Shown here one piece after another: positions 18,388 through 26,565 of a DNA stretch of 64,000 bases. A program made the position numbers and the translations under genes. The notes below the pieces were generated by a model. The model had not been told where the DNA came from. It made no database searches and was given only the letters and a program-made list of their open reading frames with translations. Source of the stretch: Actinoplanes cyaneus (GTDB lineage: Bacteria; Actinomycetota; Actinomycetes; Mycobacteriales; Micromonosporaceae). The first letter of the stretch is position 1. Each line of letters opens with the position of its first letter. Location of the stretch: positions 1 to 64,000 of the forward strand of contig NZ_BOMH01000016.1 of the NCBI RefSeq assembly GCF_016862095.1, written 5' to 3'.

Positions 18388-19302
18388 TCAGATACCGCGC
18401 CCCCGTTTGTGCAGCGCTGAAAGCACATTCTCCACCTTCACCGCGCCGGTCATCGCGGCGAGCGCGATCGCGGTACGCGGCTCCTTCCAGTTTGCCCGGA
18501 CCGCCTGCTTGCTGAACTGCCACGCCTGGCTGCGGTTCCCGGTCGCGGCCGACCAGCAGGCGAGCTGCCCGTACACCCGGGCGGCGCCGGGGCGGCAGCC
18601 ACTGATCTCCGGGTGCCGCTGCATCATCCAGCGCAGGGAGGAGATCTTGGTGGCGTACTCGTAGGCGTAGTGCGAACTGCGGCCCCAGAGCACCTGCACC
18701 AGCGGCTCGTCCAAGTGCACGATCGGCGCGCGGCGGGCCGCCCTGAGCAGAAGGTCCCAATCCTCGTTCTGGCTGCCCGGGGCGTCCTCGGCGACCAGCC
18801 CCATGGCGTCGGGGGCCAGCGCCTCACGCCGGATCAGGAACGACGACGAGTGCAGCATCGACATCCGCGACCGGGCCAGGTCGGCGACCGTGACCCGGCT
18901 CTGCCCGGCCAGCCGCGGCGTGGTGTGCCCCTCGAACTCCACCTCGATCGCGCACGTGGCGAACTCCGCGTCCGGCTCGGCCAGCAGCGCGGCCACCTGG
19001 CGGCGCAGCTTGTCCGGCAGCCAGCGGTCGTCGTCGTCGCAGAACGCCACCAGCTCGGTGTCCAGCGCCAGCACGCCGGTGTTGCGGGCGCCGGCCAGCC
19101 CGGTCGCGCGCCAGTTCGTCAGCACCAGCACCGGCACGTCCTCGGTGCGGGCCAGCGAGAAATCCGGCTCGGTCTGGTCGTAGACCACGACGATCCGCAG
19201 CTCACCCGGGTAGCGCTGCTCGCGGACCGCGGCGATCGAGTGGCGGACCAGCTCGGGGCGGTTCCGGGTGGGGATGACGACCCCGACCGACGGCCAGTTC
19301 AT
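18388..19302 (-). CDS. Family 2 glycosyltransferase
   Basis: A 304-aa GT-A fold enzyme. The N-terminus VGVVIPTRNRPELVRHSI binds nucleotide-sugar, AGARNTGVL and the AFCDDDDRW metal-binding DxD motif follow, and ENEDWDLLLRAAR resembles the acceptor-site ED. No membrane segment. Its start overlaps the sulfotransferase gene's stop by 4 bp, so it is the last gene of a two-gene minus-strand operon. The sugar transferred cannot be told. Confidence 0.9.
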   Translation of the reverse strand: MNWPSVGVVIPTRNRPELVRHSIAAVREQRYPGELRIVVVYDQTEPDFSLARTEDVPVLVLTNWRATGLAGARNTGVLALDTELVAFCDDDDRWLPDKLRRQVAALLAEPDAEFATCAIEVEFEGHTTPRLAGQSRVTVADLARSRMSMLHSSSFLIRREALAPDAMGLVAEDAPGSQNEDWDLLLRAARRAPIVHLDEPLVQVLWGRSSHYAYEYATKISSLRWMMQRHPEISGCRPGAARVYGQLACWSAATGNRSQAWQFSKQAVRANWKEPRTAIALAAMTGAVKVENVLSALHKRGRGI

Positions 19303-20231
19303 CGGGTCTCCTCAGGGTTCAGCGGGTAGCCGTAGGCACGCAGCATCGGCCCGCACACCGCGCCGACCAGCCTGCGCTGGGCCGCCGGCAGCGCGCGCGT
19401 CCAGTCGTCGTCGTGCCGCAACGGCAGGCGGCCCACGGTGAAGCGCATCGGATTGCCGGCCGCGCTGTGCCCGGCCCGCAGCTCGGCCGAACCGGGCTGG
19501 AGGAAGTCCAGGTCGGCCGGCTGCAACGGGAGACCGGCGAAGTCGGCGAGCCGCCTCAGCCCGGCCCTCGGATCGGCCAGGAACTCCTCGTAGCGGATCC
19601 GGCGGACCGGCACGCCCCGGCGGGCGAGCAGGCCGAACGCGGCATTGTGCGCGTTCCACAGCAGCGCCGAGCGGCCGGGGGAGTAACGGGTCATCTCGTC
19701 GGCGCCGTCGGTCTCCGGGCGGGCCACCCGCTTGGTCCACGAGTAGGCCACGCCGCGCGCGTCCCGCACCACGTGCACCACCCGCAGGTCGAGGTCGCCG
19801 GCCGCGCGCAGCACGTGGGCCAGCGCGGAATGCTTCGAGGAGTCGACGACCAGCTTCGCGCCGGACACCTCGGCCGCCGCGGCATAGACCCGCGCGTAGA
19901 AAGACGCATACTCGCGGACGTCCGCGGCGGGTTTGACGGCCGACGCGAGCCGGGGGATGTGGCGGGTCCGCTCGACCGCGTCACGCAGGGCGTGCACCCG
20001 GTCGACGTCGACGTTCTCCCAGCCGTCGAAGGCGCTCTTGCCGACGCGCTGCCAGAACTCGCACGCGGAGAACCGCTCCCCGCAGCCGCAGCGCTCGTCG
20101 TCGCGCAGATCGCGCTGCCAGAGATGGACGACCTCGCCGAGCGCGCAGACCCCGGGCAGCTCGCCGAGCAGTCGTTCGACGAGCGTCGTGCCGCTTCGCC
20201 CTAATCCGCCCAGAAATAGCACTTGTGCCAC
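19299..20231 (-). CDS. Sulfotransferase (PAPS-dependent) family protein
   Basis: A 310-aa predicted carbohydrate sulfotransferase. The 5'-phosphosulfate loop is FLGGLGRSGTTLVERLL (residues 6-22) and the 3'-phosphate site is VVHVVRDARGVAYSW (about 151-165). A Cys-rich CGCGERFSACEFW segment (about 49-61) is common in this actinobacterial subgroup. GTG start at 20231; divergent from the WecG-type gene with a short palindrome between. With the second sulfotransferase and the APS kinase nearby, it supports sulfated-glycan synthesis. Confidence 0.88.
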   Translation of the reverse strand: MAQVLFLGGLGRSGTTLVERLLGELPGVCALGEVVHLWQRDLRDDERCGCGERFSACEFWQRVGKSAFDGWENVDVDRVHALRDAVERTRHIPRLASAVKPAADVREYASFYARVYAAAAEVSGAKLVVDSSKHSALAHVLRAAGDLDLRVVHVVRDARGVAYSWTKRVARPETDGADEMTRYSPGRSALLWNAHNAAFGLLARRGVPVRRIRYEEFLADPRAGLRRLADFAGLPLQPADLDFLQPGSAELRAGHSAAGNPMRFTVGRLPLRHDDDWTRALPAAQRRLVGAVCGPMLRAYGYPLNPEETR

Positions 20232-20242
20232 TTTGGCCCGCC

Positions 20243-20272
20243 TTCACTCGTTTCGCTCTGGTAACGAGTGAA
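20243..20272. promoter_or_regulatory. Perfect palindrome in the divergent sulfotransferase/WecG promoter region
   Basis: TTCACTCGTT (20243-20252) and AACGAGTGAA (20263-20272) are exact complements with a 10-nt spacer, within the 62 bp separating the two divergent starts. Suits a dimeric regulator acting on both genes; alternatively an mRNA hairpin. Confidence 0.5.
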
Positions 20273-20293
20273 GCAGGCAGAAGGAGGCGTCAG

Positions 20294-21289
20294 GTGGTTA
20301 TCGAGGCTTTCGACCGCGTGCACCTGGACGGGACCGGCATCGACCGGATCACCGAGGACGAGGTCGTCGCCGTGGTCCGCGACGCCCTCTCCTGGGGGCG
20401 GGGCGGCCGCATCATCACCCCGAACGTCGACATCCTGCGCCGCGCGTCGGCCGACCCGGCGGCCCGCCGCCACCTCGACGACGCCGACCTGATCGTCGCC
20501 GACGGCATGCCGTTGATCTGGGCCAGCCGCCTGCGCGGGGCACCCCTGCCGGAACGCGTCGCCGGCAGCAGTTTGATCTGGTCGCTGTCCGAAGGGCTGG
20601 GCCGCGACGGACGCTCGATCTTCATCGTCGGCGGGACTCCCGCGCCGCGCATCCTCGGCCCCGGCCTGCGCGATCTCCTGGAGGCGCCGTTGGAGTCGCT
20701 GTCGCTGTCGGGGTCGTCGTCGGGGTCGTTGTCGGAGTCGCCGTCGGCAGAGCAGCCGGCGTCCATCAGGGCGAGCCCGGCCGGCGGGCGCGGGCTTGCG
20801 CGTCACCGGCCGCCCGCGGCCATCGCGGCACGCCCGTGCGGCGCCGTCCGCGCCGCGGCCCGGCTCGCCGCCGCCAGCCCGGGACTGCGCATCGCCGGCG
20901 CGATCAGTCCCCCGTTCGGCTTCGAGGAGGACGAGCGGATGTACGCCGACGTCTGCGCACGCGTCATCGACGCGGAGCCCGGCCTCGTCTTCGTCGGGCT
21001 CGGCTTCCCCAAGCAGGAGTCGGTGATCGAACGTCTCCGCCGGGACCTGCCGTCCACCTGGTTCGTCGGCTGCGGGGCGGCGGTCAACTTCGTCGCCGGT
21101 GACGTCCACCGTGCCCCGCGCTGGATGCAGCGCACCGGCCTGGAATGGGCCCACCGACTGGGCACCGAACCCCGCAGGCTGGCCGGCCGTTACCTGCGCC
21201 ACGACGCGCCTTACGCCCTGCGCCTGCTCGCCTGGGCCCCGCGCGCTCGCTCGCGCCCCGCCCAGCCGGCCGGGATCACCGCCGGCTGA
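20294..21289 (+). CDS. WecG/TagA/CpsF family glycosyltransferase with an internal Ser-rich insert
   Basis: A 331-aa GT26-family enzyme of the kind that adds a second sugar to a polyprenyl-PP-linked sugar. Family segments are ITPNVDILRRA, DADLIVADGMPLIWASRL, SIFIVGGTP (109-116), RIAGAISPPFGF, VFVGLGFPKQE and CGAAVNFVAGDVHRAPRWMQRTGLEWAHRL. Between VGGTP and GAVRAAARLAA, normally adjacent, lie about 66 extra residues (117-182), first Ser/Leu/Gly repeats then Arg/Ala-rich. The usual length is about 250 aa. The GTG at 20294 has GGAGG 8 nt upstream. Whether the insert forms a surface loop or impairs the enzyme is unknown. Confidence 0.85.
   Translation: MVIEAFDRVHLDGTGIDRITEDEVVAVVRDALSWGRGGRIITPNVDILRRASADPAARRHLDDADLIVADGMPLIWASRLRGAPLPERVAGSSLIWSLSEGLGRDGRSIFIVGGTPAPRILGPGLRDLLEAPLESLSLSGSSSGSLSESPSAEQPASIRASPAGGRGLARHRPPAAIAARPCGAVRAAARLAAASPGLRIAGAISPPFGFEEDERMYADVCARVIDAEPGLVFVGLGFPKQESVIERLRRDLPSTWFVGCGAAVNFVAGDVHRAPRWMQRTGLEWAHRLGTEPRRLAGRYLRHDAPYALRLLAWAPRARSRPAQPAGITAG
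20693..20752 (+). repeat. TCG-rich trinucleotide repeat inside the WecG-type gene
   Basis: About 60 bp made of TCG/CTG/GGG triplets that encode the Ser-rich part of the insert. Triplet repeats of this kind can expand or contract by slippage without shifting frame. Confidence 0.7.
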
Positions 21290-21358
21290 CGGGCGCGGCG
21301 AACTCAGGCAGGTCTCGCGGGCGGTTCAGGCAGGTCGCGCGGGCGCGACGCGGCGGGC

Positions 21359-21901
21359 TCAGGAGGTCTCGTGGCCGCGGCGCGTGCCCATCCGGCGGAT
21401 CCGCGGCCCGGCCAGGCTGCGTGGCGCCCGGCAGCGGGCCAGCGCCACCGACGGCGCGTCGATCAGCGGCTGGTGGAACTCCTCCGACGGATAGCCGGCC
21501 TGCCAGGGGAACCGATTCTCCGGATCGGGCCAGACCAGCTGCTGCAGGCGGAGGCTGCCCCTGCCGTACCGAGCGAGCGCGGCGCCCGGCCACAGGTCGG
21601 GCGTCGGAGCGCCGGTGAGGATCACGACGTCCTGGTCGACGATCAGGTCGGTGACGTGGCGGCCGTGATGGAAGTGGGCGCCCTCGTCGTGGACCCGCCC
21701 GGCCACCTCGTTGAGCAGCTGGTGGGCAAGATCCGGCGGCAGGCCGGCGATGATCAGCTCGGGCCGGGCGGCGGCGGTCAGGCCGACGGTGTAGGCGAAC
21801 GGGACCGTGTCGGCCGGATCCTCGTCGGAGGGCAGCACGTGCACCACCGCCCAGCCGAACTGCTGGATGATCTCGGTCTGCTCGGCGAAGAAGTCAGACA
21901 T
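21359..21901 (-). CDS. DUF4262 domain-containing protein
   Basis: A 180-aa cytosolic protein resembling DUF4262: IIQQFGWAVVHVLPSDEDP, PFAYTVGLT, PELIIAGLPPDLAHQLLNEVA and FHHGRHV. No enzymatic role is established for the family. The ATG at 21901 follows GGGGGTT; upstream in-frame sequence overlaps the divergent VOC gene and was excluded. It is divergent from the VOC gene, with both promoters in 21902-22000. Confidence 0.8.
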   Translation of the reverse strand: MSDFFAEQTEIIQQFGWAVVHVLPSDEDPADTVPFAYTVGLTAAARPELIIAGLPPDLAHQLLNEVAGRVHDEGAHFHHGRHVTDLIVDQDVVILTGAPTPDLWPGAALARYGRGSLRLQQLVWPDPENRFPWQAGYPSEEFHQPLIDAPSVALARCRAPRSLAGPRIRRMGTRRGHETS

Positions 21902-21963
21902 GGAACCCCCTGGGAAGACGGACTGAGCCCCACTATGGAACACGTGTACGACACTTTTCCGTC

Positions 21964-21994
21964 TTACCAAACCGTACGTACGTACTGTTAGAGT
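21964..21994 (+). promoter_or_regulatory. Candidate leaderless promoter of the VOC gene with GTAC repeat
   Basis: TAGAGT (21989-21994) ends 6 nt before the ATG at 22001, so the transcript would start at the codon. TTACCA (21964-21969) is a possible -35. Between them, GTACGTACGTAC (21974-21985) is a self-complementary repeat that could be an operator. Confidence 0.4.
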
Positions 21995-22000
21995 TCTGTC

Positions 22001-22369
22001 ATGCGCATCGTCGATCTGCACCATGTCCAACTGCTGATCCCACCCGGCGGGGAGGCCGCGTCGCGCGCCTTCTACAGCGGCGTCCTCGGGATGGCCGAGA
22101 TCGTCAAACCCCCGGCCCTGGCCGCGCGCGGCGGCTGCTGGTTCCGCGCCGGCGGCTGGGAGATCCACCTCGCGCCGGCGCCCGGCTTCACCCCCGCGGC
22201 GAAGGCCCACCCCGGCGTCCTGGTCGAGGACCTGGACGGGCTGGCCGCGATCCTGGAGGCGGCCGGCCGGCCGGTCGAGTGGGACCCGCACTTCCCGGGT
22301 CATCGCCGCCTCTACTCGGCCGACCCCCACGGCAACCGCCTGGAGTTCCTCGAGCCGGTCAGAGCCTGA
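22001..22369 (+). CDS. VOC (glyoxalase/bleomycin resistance-type) family protein
   Basis: A 122-aa single-module vicinal-oxygen-chelate protein: VDLHHVQLLIPPGGEAASRAFYSGVLGM, the central WEIHLAP strand, and C-terminal LYSADPHGNRLEFLEP, whose His and Glu are the usual metal ligands. Substrate cannot be inferred; family members range from isomerases and dioxygenases to binding proteins. Ends opposite a GH26-like gene with a shared hairpin between them. Confidence 0.85.
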   Translation: MRIVDLHHVQLLIPPGGEAASRAFYSGVLGMAEIVKPPALAARGGCWFRAGGWEIHLAPAPGFTPAAKAHPGVLVEDLDGLAAILEAAGRPVEWDPHFPGHRRLYSADPHGNRLEFLEPVRA

Positions 22370-22380
22370 GGCGTGCCCGG

Positions 22381-22425
22381 GAACGGCCGGAGGGCGGCGT
22401 CCACCGGCCCTCCGGCGCACCGTTC
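22381..22425. terminator. Bidirectional terminator between VOC and GH26-like genes
   Basis: A perfect 10-bp stem GCCGGAGGGC (22386-22395) with its complement (22407-22416), flanked by GAACG/CGTTC. It lies between convergent genes. Confidence 0.65.
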
Positions 22426-22435
22426 ACCCGAGCTC

Positions 22436-23434
22436 TCACGGGTTGAAGTAGGGGTCCCTGGCCAGCGAGTGGAAGGCGCCGAACGCCTGCCGGTCCCCGC
22501 TGAGCTGGAACTGCTGGTTGGGCCCGTTGCCCTCCGGGTCGGACTCGAAGTAGGCGATGGCCTTGATCTGCTTGTTCGCCTTGAACGTGCGTTCCGCGTC
22601 CTTCAGCCACGCGGCCCGGTTCGCCGAGCCCCACGCCTTCGCCACGCCGAACTCGCCGATGATGATCGGTTTCGGTCGTTGCGCCGCCCACTGCAGGAAC
22701 GGCCCCATCAGCTCGCCGATCGGCTGGAAGGTGGCTCCGGCGTAGACGTCCACGCACGTCCAGTCGACCTGATCGTCGCCGGGGTAGAAGTCGGCGGCCT
22801 CGCCGCGCTGGAAGCCCTCGGCGGTCGGGCACCACACCCAGGACACGTTGTCGGCGTGCTCCTTCTTGAAGATCGCCCGCACATACTTCCAGGCCGCGAT
22901 GTAGTCGGCTCCGGACCACATGGTCGCGCGGAGGTTGGGCCGGTCCATCTCCCAGCGCATCCGCAGCAGCACCGGCCGCTTCACCTGGCGGATCGCGCGG
23001 GCCTGTTGCCGGATCAGCCGGTCGTGCTCGCCGTCGAGGATGGAGCGGTTGTCGCCGGTGGCCCAGCTGACCATCAGGGACTGCCCCTGGGCCAGGAACT
23101 CCTTGTCGGATTCGGTCCCGACGAGCTGCTCGAATCGGCGGTACGTGTTCAGGATGTCCAGCCGCCGGCCCAGGGAGGTCTCCAGCGAGCCGACCGCTTC
23201 GAGCCGGCCGATGTGGGTCAGTTCGTCGGGCTTGATCCACGCTCCGACGTACGCGCCCTTCTCCGGGGGCGTGAACGGCCCGGCGGCGAACGGGCCGCCC
23301 CGCACGGCGACGGCCGGCGGCCGGCCGGACAGATCCGGTGCGGGCGGTGGGCTCGGATTCTCGCGCTTGTCATGGCCACAGGCCGACAGGATTGCCAGTA
23401 CGGCGATGAGCACGCCCGCCGCCGCCCTACGCAT
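22436..23434 (-). CDS. GH26-like glycoside hydrolase lipoprotein
   Basis: A 332-aa predicted lipoprotein: signal MRRAAAGVLIAVLAILSAC with a lipobox LSAC, then a Pro/Ser linker. The (beta/alpha)8 domain resembles GH26 endo-hydrolases; MRWEMDR is a likely acid/base Glu and PIIIGEFGV the nucleophile Glu. YPGDDQVDWTCVDVYAG matches the family's substrate-site segment. It closes the long polysaccharide operon, starting 8 bp inside the methyltransferase gene. Likely trims or releases the glycan made by the cluster; that is inference. Confidence 0.82.
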   Translation of the reverse strand: MRRAAAGVLIAVLAILSACGHDKRENPSPPPAPDLSGRPPAVAVRGGPFAAGPFTPPEKGAYVGAWIKPDELTHIGRLEAVGSLETSLGRRLDILNTYRRFEQLVGTESDKEFLAQGQSLMVSWATGDNRSILDGEHDRLIRQQARAIRQVKRPVLLRMRWEMDRPNLRATMWSGADYIAAWKYVRAIFKKEHADNVSWVWCPTAEGFQRGEAADFYPGDDQVDWTCVDVYAGATFQPIGELMGPFLQWAAQRPKPIIIGEFGVAKAWGSANRAAWLKDAERTFKANKQIKAIAYFESDPEGNGPNQQFQLSGDRQAFGAFHSLARDPYFNP

Positions 23435-24164
23435 GGACGCGCCGAGCCGTGTAGAGCACGTTCACCGCGTACCCGTCGACTCCGGGGATGCGCCGCGCGG
23501 CGGCGTCCGCGACCCGGGCCAGCCGATTGTCGTGCAGGGACGGGGTGAGCATGGAGAACCCGCGGCGCTCGACGATCTCGAAGCCGTGCCGGTCGAGCAG
23601 CGCCGCCACCTCCTCGTGGGACAGCTCGGCGAACCAGCGCTCGCCCCGGTGCCGTCGTGCCCGCAGGTGCCGCAGCGAGCCGGCGTTGCCGTGGTTCTCG
23701 ACGACGAGCACTCCCGAGCCGCGGTGCGGCAGCGCTTTCGCGGCGAAGGCGAGCGCCCGGTCGCGGATCGTGTCGTGCACGTTGAGCAGCAGCCGGAAGA
23801 TCGTCACGATGGCCGGGAAGCCGGCCGCGACGGGCGCCGGCACGGGCCCGTCCAACGGGACCTGGTGCCAGTAGGCGCGCGACCCGACCTCGGCCGCTTT
23901 CGCCATCATCTCGGCCGACGTGTCGTAGCCGTGCGCCTCCCGGACCAGGCCGTGCAGGGTGCGGATGGCCCGCCCGGTGCCACACGCGAAGTCGTGCTGC
24001 ACCGGAGGATGCTGGCCCTCGAACTCGCGGCGGACCAGCGCGCGCAGGTAGTCACGCTGCCGTTCGTTGATCCTGGTCGCGTAGCTGTCCGGCGCGTACG
24101 TCACCGACTCGTACTTCTCGACCGCCTCGGCGTCCTGGAACACCTCGGTGTAGTCGCTGGTCAA
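23427..24164 (-). CDS. Class I SAM-dependent methyltransferase
   Basis: A 245-aa enzyme with SAM motif I HDFACGTGRAIRTL (about residues 55-68), motif II-like YDTSAEMM, and the post-motif region IVTIFRLLLNVHD. Start is inferred to be TTG at 24164, overlapping the flippase stop in TTGA with GGAGG 4 nt before the overlap; no ATG or GTG gives the complete fold. Position in the polysaccharide operon suggests methylation of a sugar or lipid carrier product. Confidence 0.85.
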   Translation of the reverse strand: MTSDYTEVFQDAEAVEKYESVTYAPDSYATRINERQRDYLRALVRREFEGQHPPVQHDFACGTGRAIRTLHGLVREAHGYDTSAEMMAKAAEVGSRAYWHQVPLDGPVPAPVAAGFPAIVTIFRLLLNVHDTIRDRALAFAAKALPHRGSGVLVVENHGNAGSLRHLRARRHRGERWFAELSHEEVAALLDRHGFEIVERRGFSMLTPSLHDNRLARVADAAARRIPGVDGYAVNVLYTARRVHA

Positions 24165-25690
24165 CTCGCCTCCTGGGGGTTTCGTCGGGTGAACGCGCCG
24201 AGTTCGAGCCGCTCGCGCAGCAGCCACGCGCCGGCGCCGAAGGTCGCGATCGCGGCGGTGGCGGCCAGCGCCAGGCCGGCCGGGCCGTCGCCGGTGAGGG
24301 CGGTCACGGCCCGGGGCAGCACGCCGAAGCAGCCGGCCGAGAGCAGCGCGGCGGCCCGGGTGCCCGGGCCGAACGGGTGCAGCCGGGCGCCGCGGAACAC
24401 CTGGATCAGCGGCAGCAGGTTGTTGGCGAGCATCGCGCCGGCCAGTCCCGCGGCCGCGCCGATCGCGCCCCACCGGGGGATCAACAGCACGTCCAGGCCG
24501 ATCGTGACGGCCAGGGCGACGAGGACGTTGCCGAGGTTGAGCGAGGTGCGCCCGGCCATCGACAGGACCATGTCCACCATGCCGCAGCCGGTCGCGACGA
24601 GCATGGCCGCGGCGAGCAGGCGGACCACGGGCGTGCCGCTGGTGTACTCGTCGCCGAAGAACCGCAGGTAGTGCGGCGCGAACAGGATCACCAGCAGGTT
24701 CACCGGCCAGGTGATCAGCACGAGCCAGCCGGTCGCGACCTGGTAGAGCCGGTTCGCGGCGTCCCGGTCGCCGGTGCTCAGCGCCTCGGCCAGCCGGGGT
24801 TGCACGGACTGGGAGATGCCCTGGTTGGCGAACTGGATGAGGATCACGAACCGGCCGGCGACCGCGTAGACGGCGGCCGCGCCGAGCCCGCTGAGCGCCG
24901 CGACGAGCAGCACGTCCACCCGCTGCAGCGCGAGCTGTGCCACGGCGGCGAGCGCGCGCGGGCCGGTGAACAGCCAGAACTCGCGGCGCAGCTGACGTCG
25001 TTCGGCCCGCGGGCTGGTCGCGTCGGCGGGGCGGCCGGCGAGGTAGGCGCTGCGGGCCGCGTACGCGGAAAGGATCGTGACCGGAAGGTAGGGAACCGCC
25101 CAGGCCATCGCGAAGGCGGGCAGCGAAGAGGCGGCGAAGAGGCCGATGGCGCCGACCGCGAGGATCTGCAGGCAGCTGCGCAGGACCCGATCGATCAGCA
25201 CCGTCGGGCGCATCGAGCGGTACCCGCGGGTCACCGTGAGCAGCACGTCGGTGAGCGCCTGCAACGGGATGAACAGGGCCAGCACACGCAGGGCGTCGGC
25301 TACGCCCCGCACACCGTGGGCGATCTCCGGCGCCGCGATCCACATCGCCACGGCCAGGGCCAGGGAGAACACGACGACCGGGGTGAGCCCGGTGCGCAGG
25401 CACGCGCCGAGCAGGTGACTGCGGCCGGTGGCGCGCAGCCGGGCCGGCCAGTAGACCAGGCCGGTGCCGGTGCCTAGCTTGGCCAGACCGCCGGCCAGCA
25501 CGAACGCGGCGGTGGCGGAGAAGAACGCGCCGGCCTCGGCCTGGCCCAGGCTGCGCGCGACGATCCAGGTCACCACGACGCCGGTGCCGCCGGCCAGGGC
25601 CGAACCGGCCACGTTGGCCAGCCCGCCGCGGGCCACGCCGCGAGTTTCCCTGGCGCCGGAACCCGTGGCGAGCGTCCCTCCCAGAGTCAT
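24161..25690 (-). CDS. Polysaccharide flippase (MOP/Wzx-like)
   Basis: A 509-aa membrane protein with roughly 12-14 hydrophobic segments (GGLANVAGSALAGGTGVVVTW, PAFAMAWAVPYLPVTILSAY, GWLVLITWPVNLLVILF, AAAMLVATGCGMVDMVLSM). The pattern and length fit the polysaccharide transport family that flips lipid-linked repeat units across the membrane. ATG at 25690 overlaps the upstream sulfotransferase stop (ATGA). A long N-terminal extension in the same frame belongs to the neighbouring gene's DNA and was rejected. Confidence 0.88.
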   Translation of the reverse strand: MTLGGTLATGSGARETRGVARGGLANVAGSALAGGTGVVVTWIVARSLGQAEAGAFFSATAAFVLAGGLAKLGTGTGLVYWPARLRATGRSHLLGACLRTGLTPVVVFSLALAVAMWIAAPEIAHGVRGVADALRVLALFIPLQALTDVLLTVTRGYRSMRPTVLIDRVLRSCLQILAVGAIGLFAASSLPAFAMAWAVPYLPVTILSAYAARSAYLAGRPADATSPRAERRQLRREFWLFTGPRALAAVAQLALQRVDVLLVAALSGLGAAAVYAVAGRFVILIQFANQGISQSVQPRLAEALSTGDRDAANRLYQVATGWLVLITWPVNLLVILFAPHYLRFFGDEYTSGTPVVRLLAAAMLVATGCGMVDMVLSMAGRTSLNLGNVLVALAVTIGLDVLLIPRWGAIGAAAGLAGAMLANNLLPLIQVFRGARLHPFGPGTRAAALLSAGCFGVLPRAVTALTGDGPAGLALAATAAIATFGAGAWLLRERLELGAFTRRNPQEAS

Positions 25691-26565
25691 CGGCGGCGCC
25701 AGATCGGCGTGTGCCCCAGCCATCCGGCCAGCGCCTCGTCGTGCGACTGGTAGTAGGCGTGCAGGTCGCGCCGCAGCAGCGGATCCATGTCGGCCTGCCG
25801 CGGGCGGGCGTTGTGCTGCTCGAAGACGGGGCGTTCCAGGTTCGGCGGCAGCCCGAGGAACGCGCAGACCTCGTCGTAGACCGGCTCCGGGTCGCTGAAG
25901 AAACGCTCGCTCTCCACCACGTGGATGCGTTCGCGGCCGACGTGCTGAGCCATCACGCTGAGGTAGCGGGCGTACTCGCCGCGGGCGCGGTAGGCGTGGT
26001 GCTGGTGGGCGAAGCTGTAGTACTCCGGGTCGGCGGCGAGTCGCTCCTCCTGCCGGTGCAGCCGGGCCGGCTCCAGCGCGACCGCCGCGCCGAAGTCGCG
26101 CTCGGTCTCGAAACCCCTGGCCACCTCGTGGTGATGCTGGGAGTAGGCGCGTTCCACCGGGTCCCGGACGAGAACCACGATCTTGGCGTACGGCAGGTCG
26201 CGCGCGATCCGGGCGACGGCCTGCGGGTGGTACATGTAGTACGGGCTGGACTCGAACGTCTGGGCCGGCACGCCGTACTTCCCGGCGATCCTCTCGCCCG
26301 TGCGCCGGCCCGGGAAGTGCGCCCGGTACCAGTCGATGCCGCGGTGATACGACGTGTCGAAGTAGTGCACGCCCTTGTGCAGGACGGCCTTGAGCACCAC
26401 CGGATGCGCCGCGAGCGCCCGGTAGAGCGACGTCGTGCCGCACCGCTGGCCGCCGCAGATCAGGAACGACGGGAGCATCCGGTGCTCGGAGGTGAGCCGG
26501 CCGTAGGAGCGTGAGCCCAGGTGCACCACCCGCTTCATCGGGGCGGGCAGTTTGCGGACGTTCAT
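25687..26565 (-). CDS. Sulfotransferase domain protein (carbohydrate sulfotransferase-like)
   Basis: A 292-aa protein with both PAPS motifs: 5'-PSB FLICGGQRCGTTSLYRALAA (about 35-54) and 3'-PB KIVVLVRDPVERAYSQHHHE. The LHKGVHYFDTSYHRGIDWYR segment is typical of heparan/NodH-type sulfotransferases and places the catalytic base region. No transmembrane helix, so sulfation would be cytoplasmic, before flipping. ATG at 26565 shares one base with the previous stop (TGATG); the TTG one codon earlier is less likely. Confidence 0.9.
   Translation of the reverse strand: MNVRKLPAPMKRVVHLGSRSYGRLTSEHRMLPSFLICGGQRCGTTSLYRALAAHPVVLKAVLHKGVHYFDTSYHRGIDWYRAHFPGRRTGERIAGKYGVPAQTFESSPYYMYHPQAVARIARDLPYAKIVVLVRDPVERAYSQHHHEVARGFETERDFGAAVALEPARLHRQEERLAADPEYYSFAHQHHAYRARGEYARYLSVMAQHVGRERIHVVESERFFSDPEPVYDEVCAFLGLPPNLERPVFEQHNARPRQADMDPLLRRDLHAYYQSHDEALAGWLGHTPIWRRR

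Noticed and set aside
20290..20766. Minus-strand acidic repeat protein (DSDNDPDDDPDSDSDS)
   Set aside because: It is only the complement of the Ser-coding triplet tract in the WecG-type gene and has no ribosome site or independent evidence.
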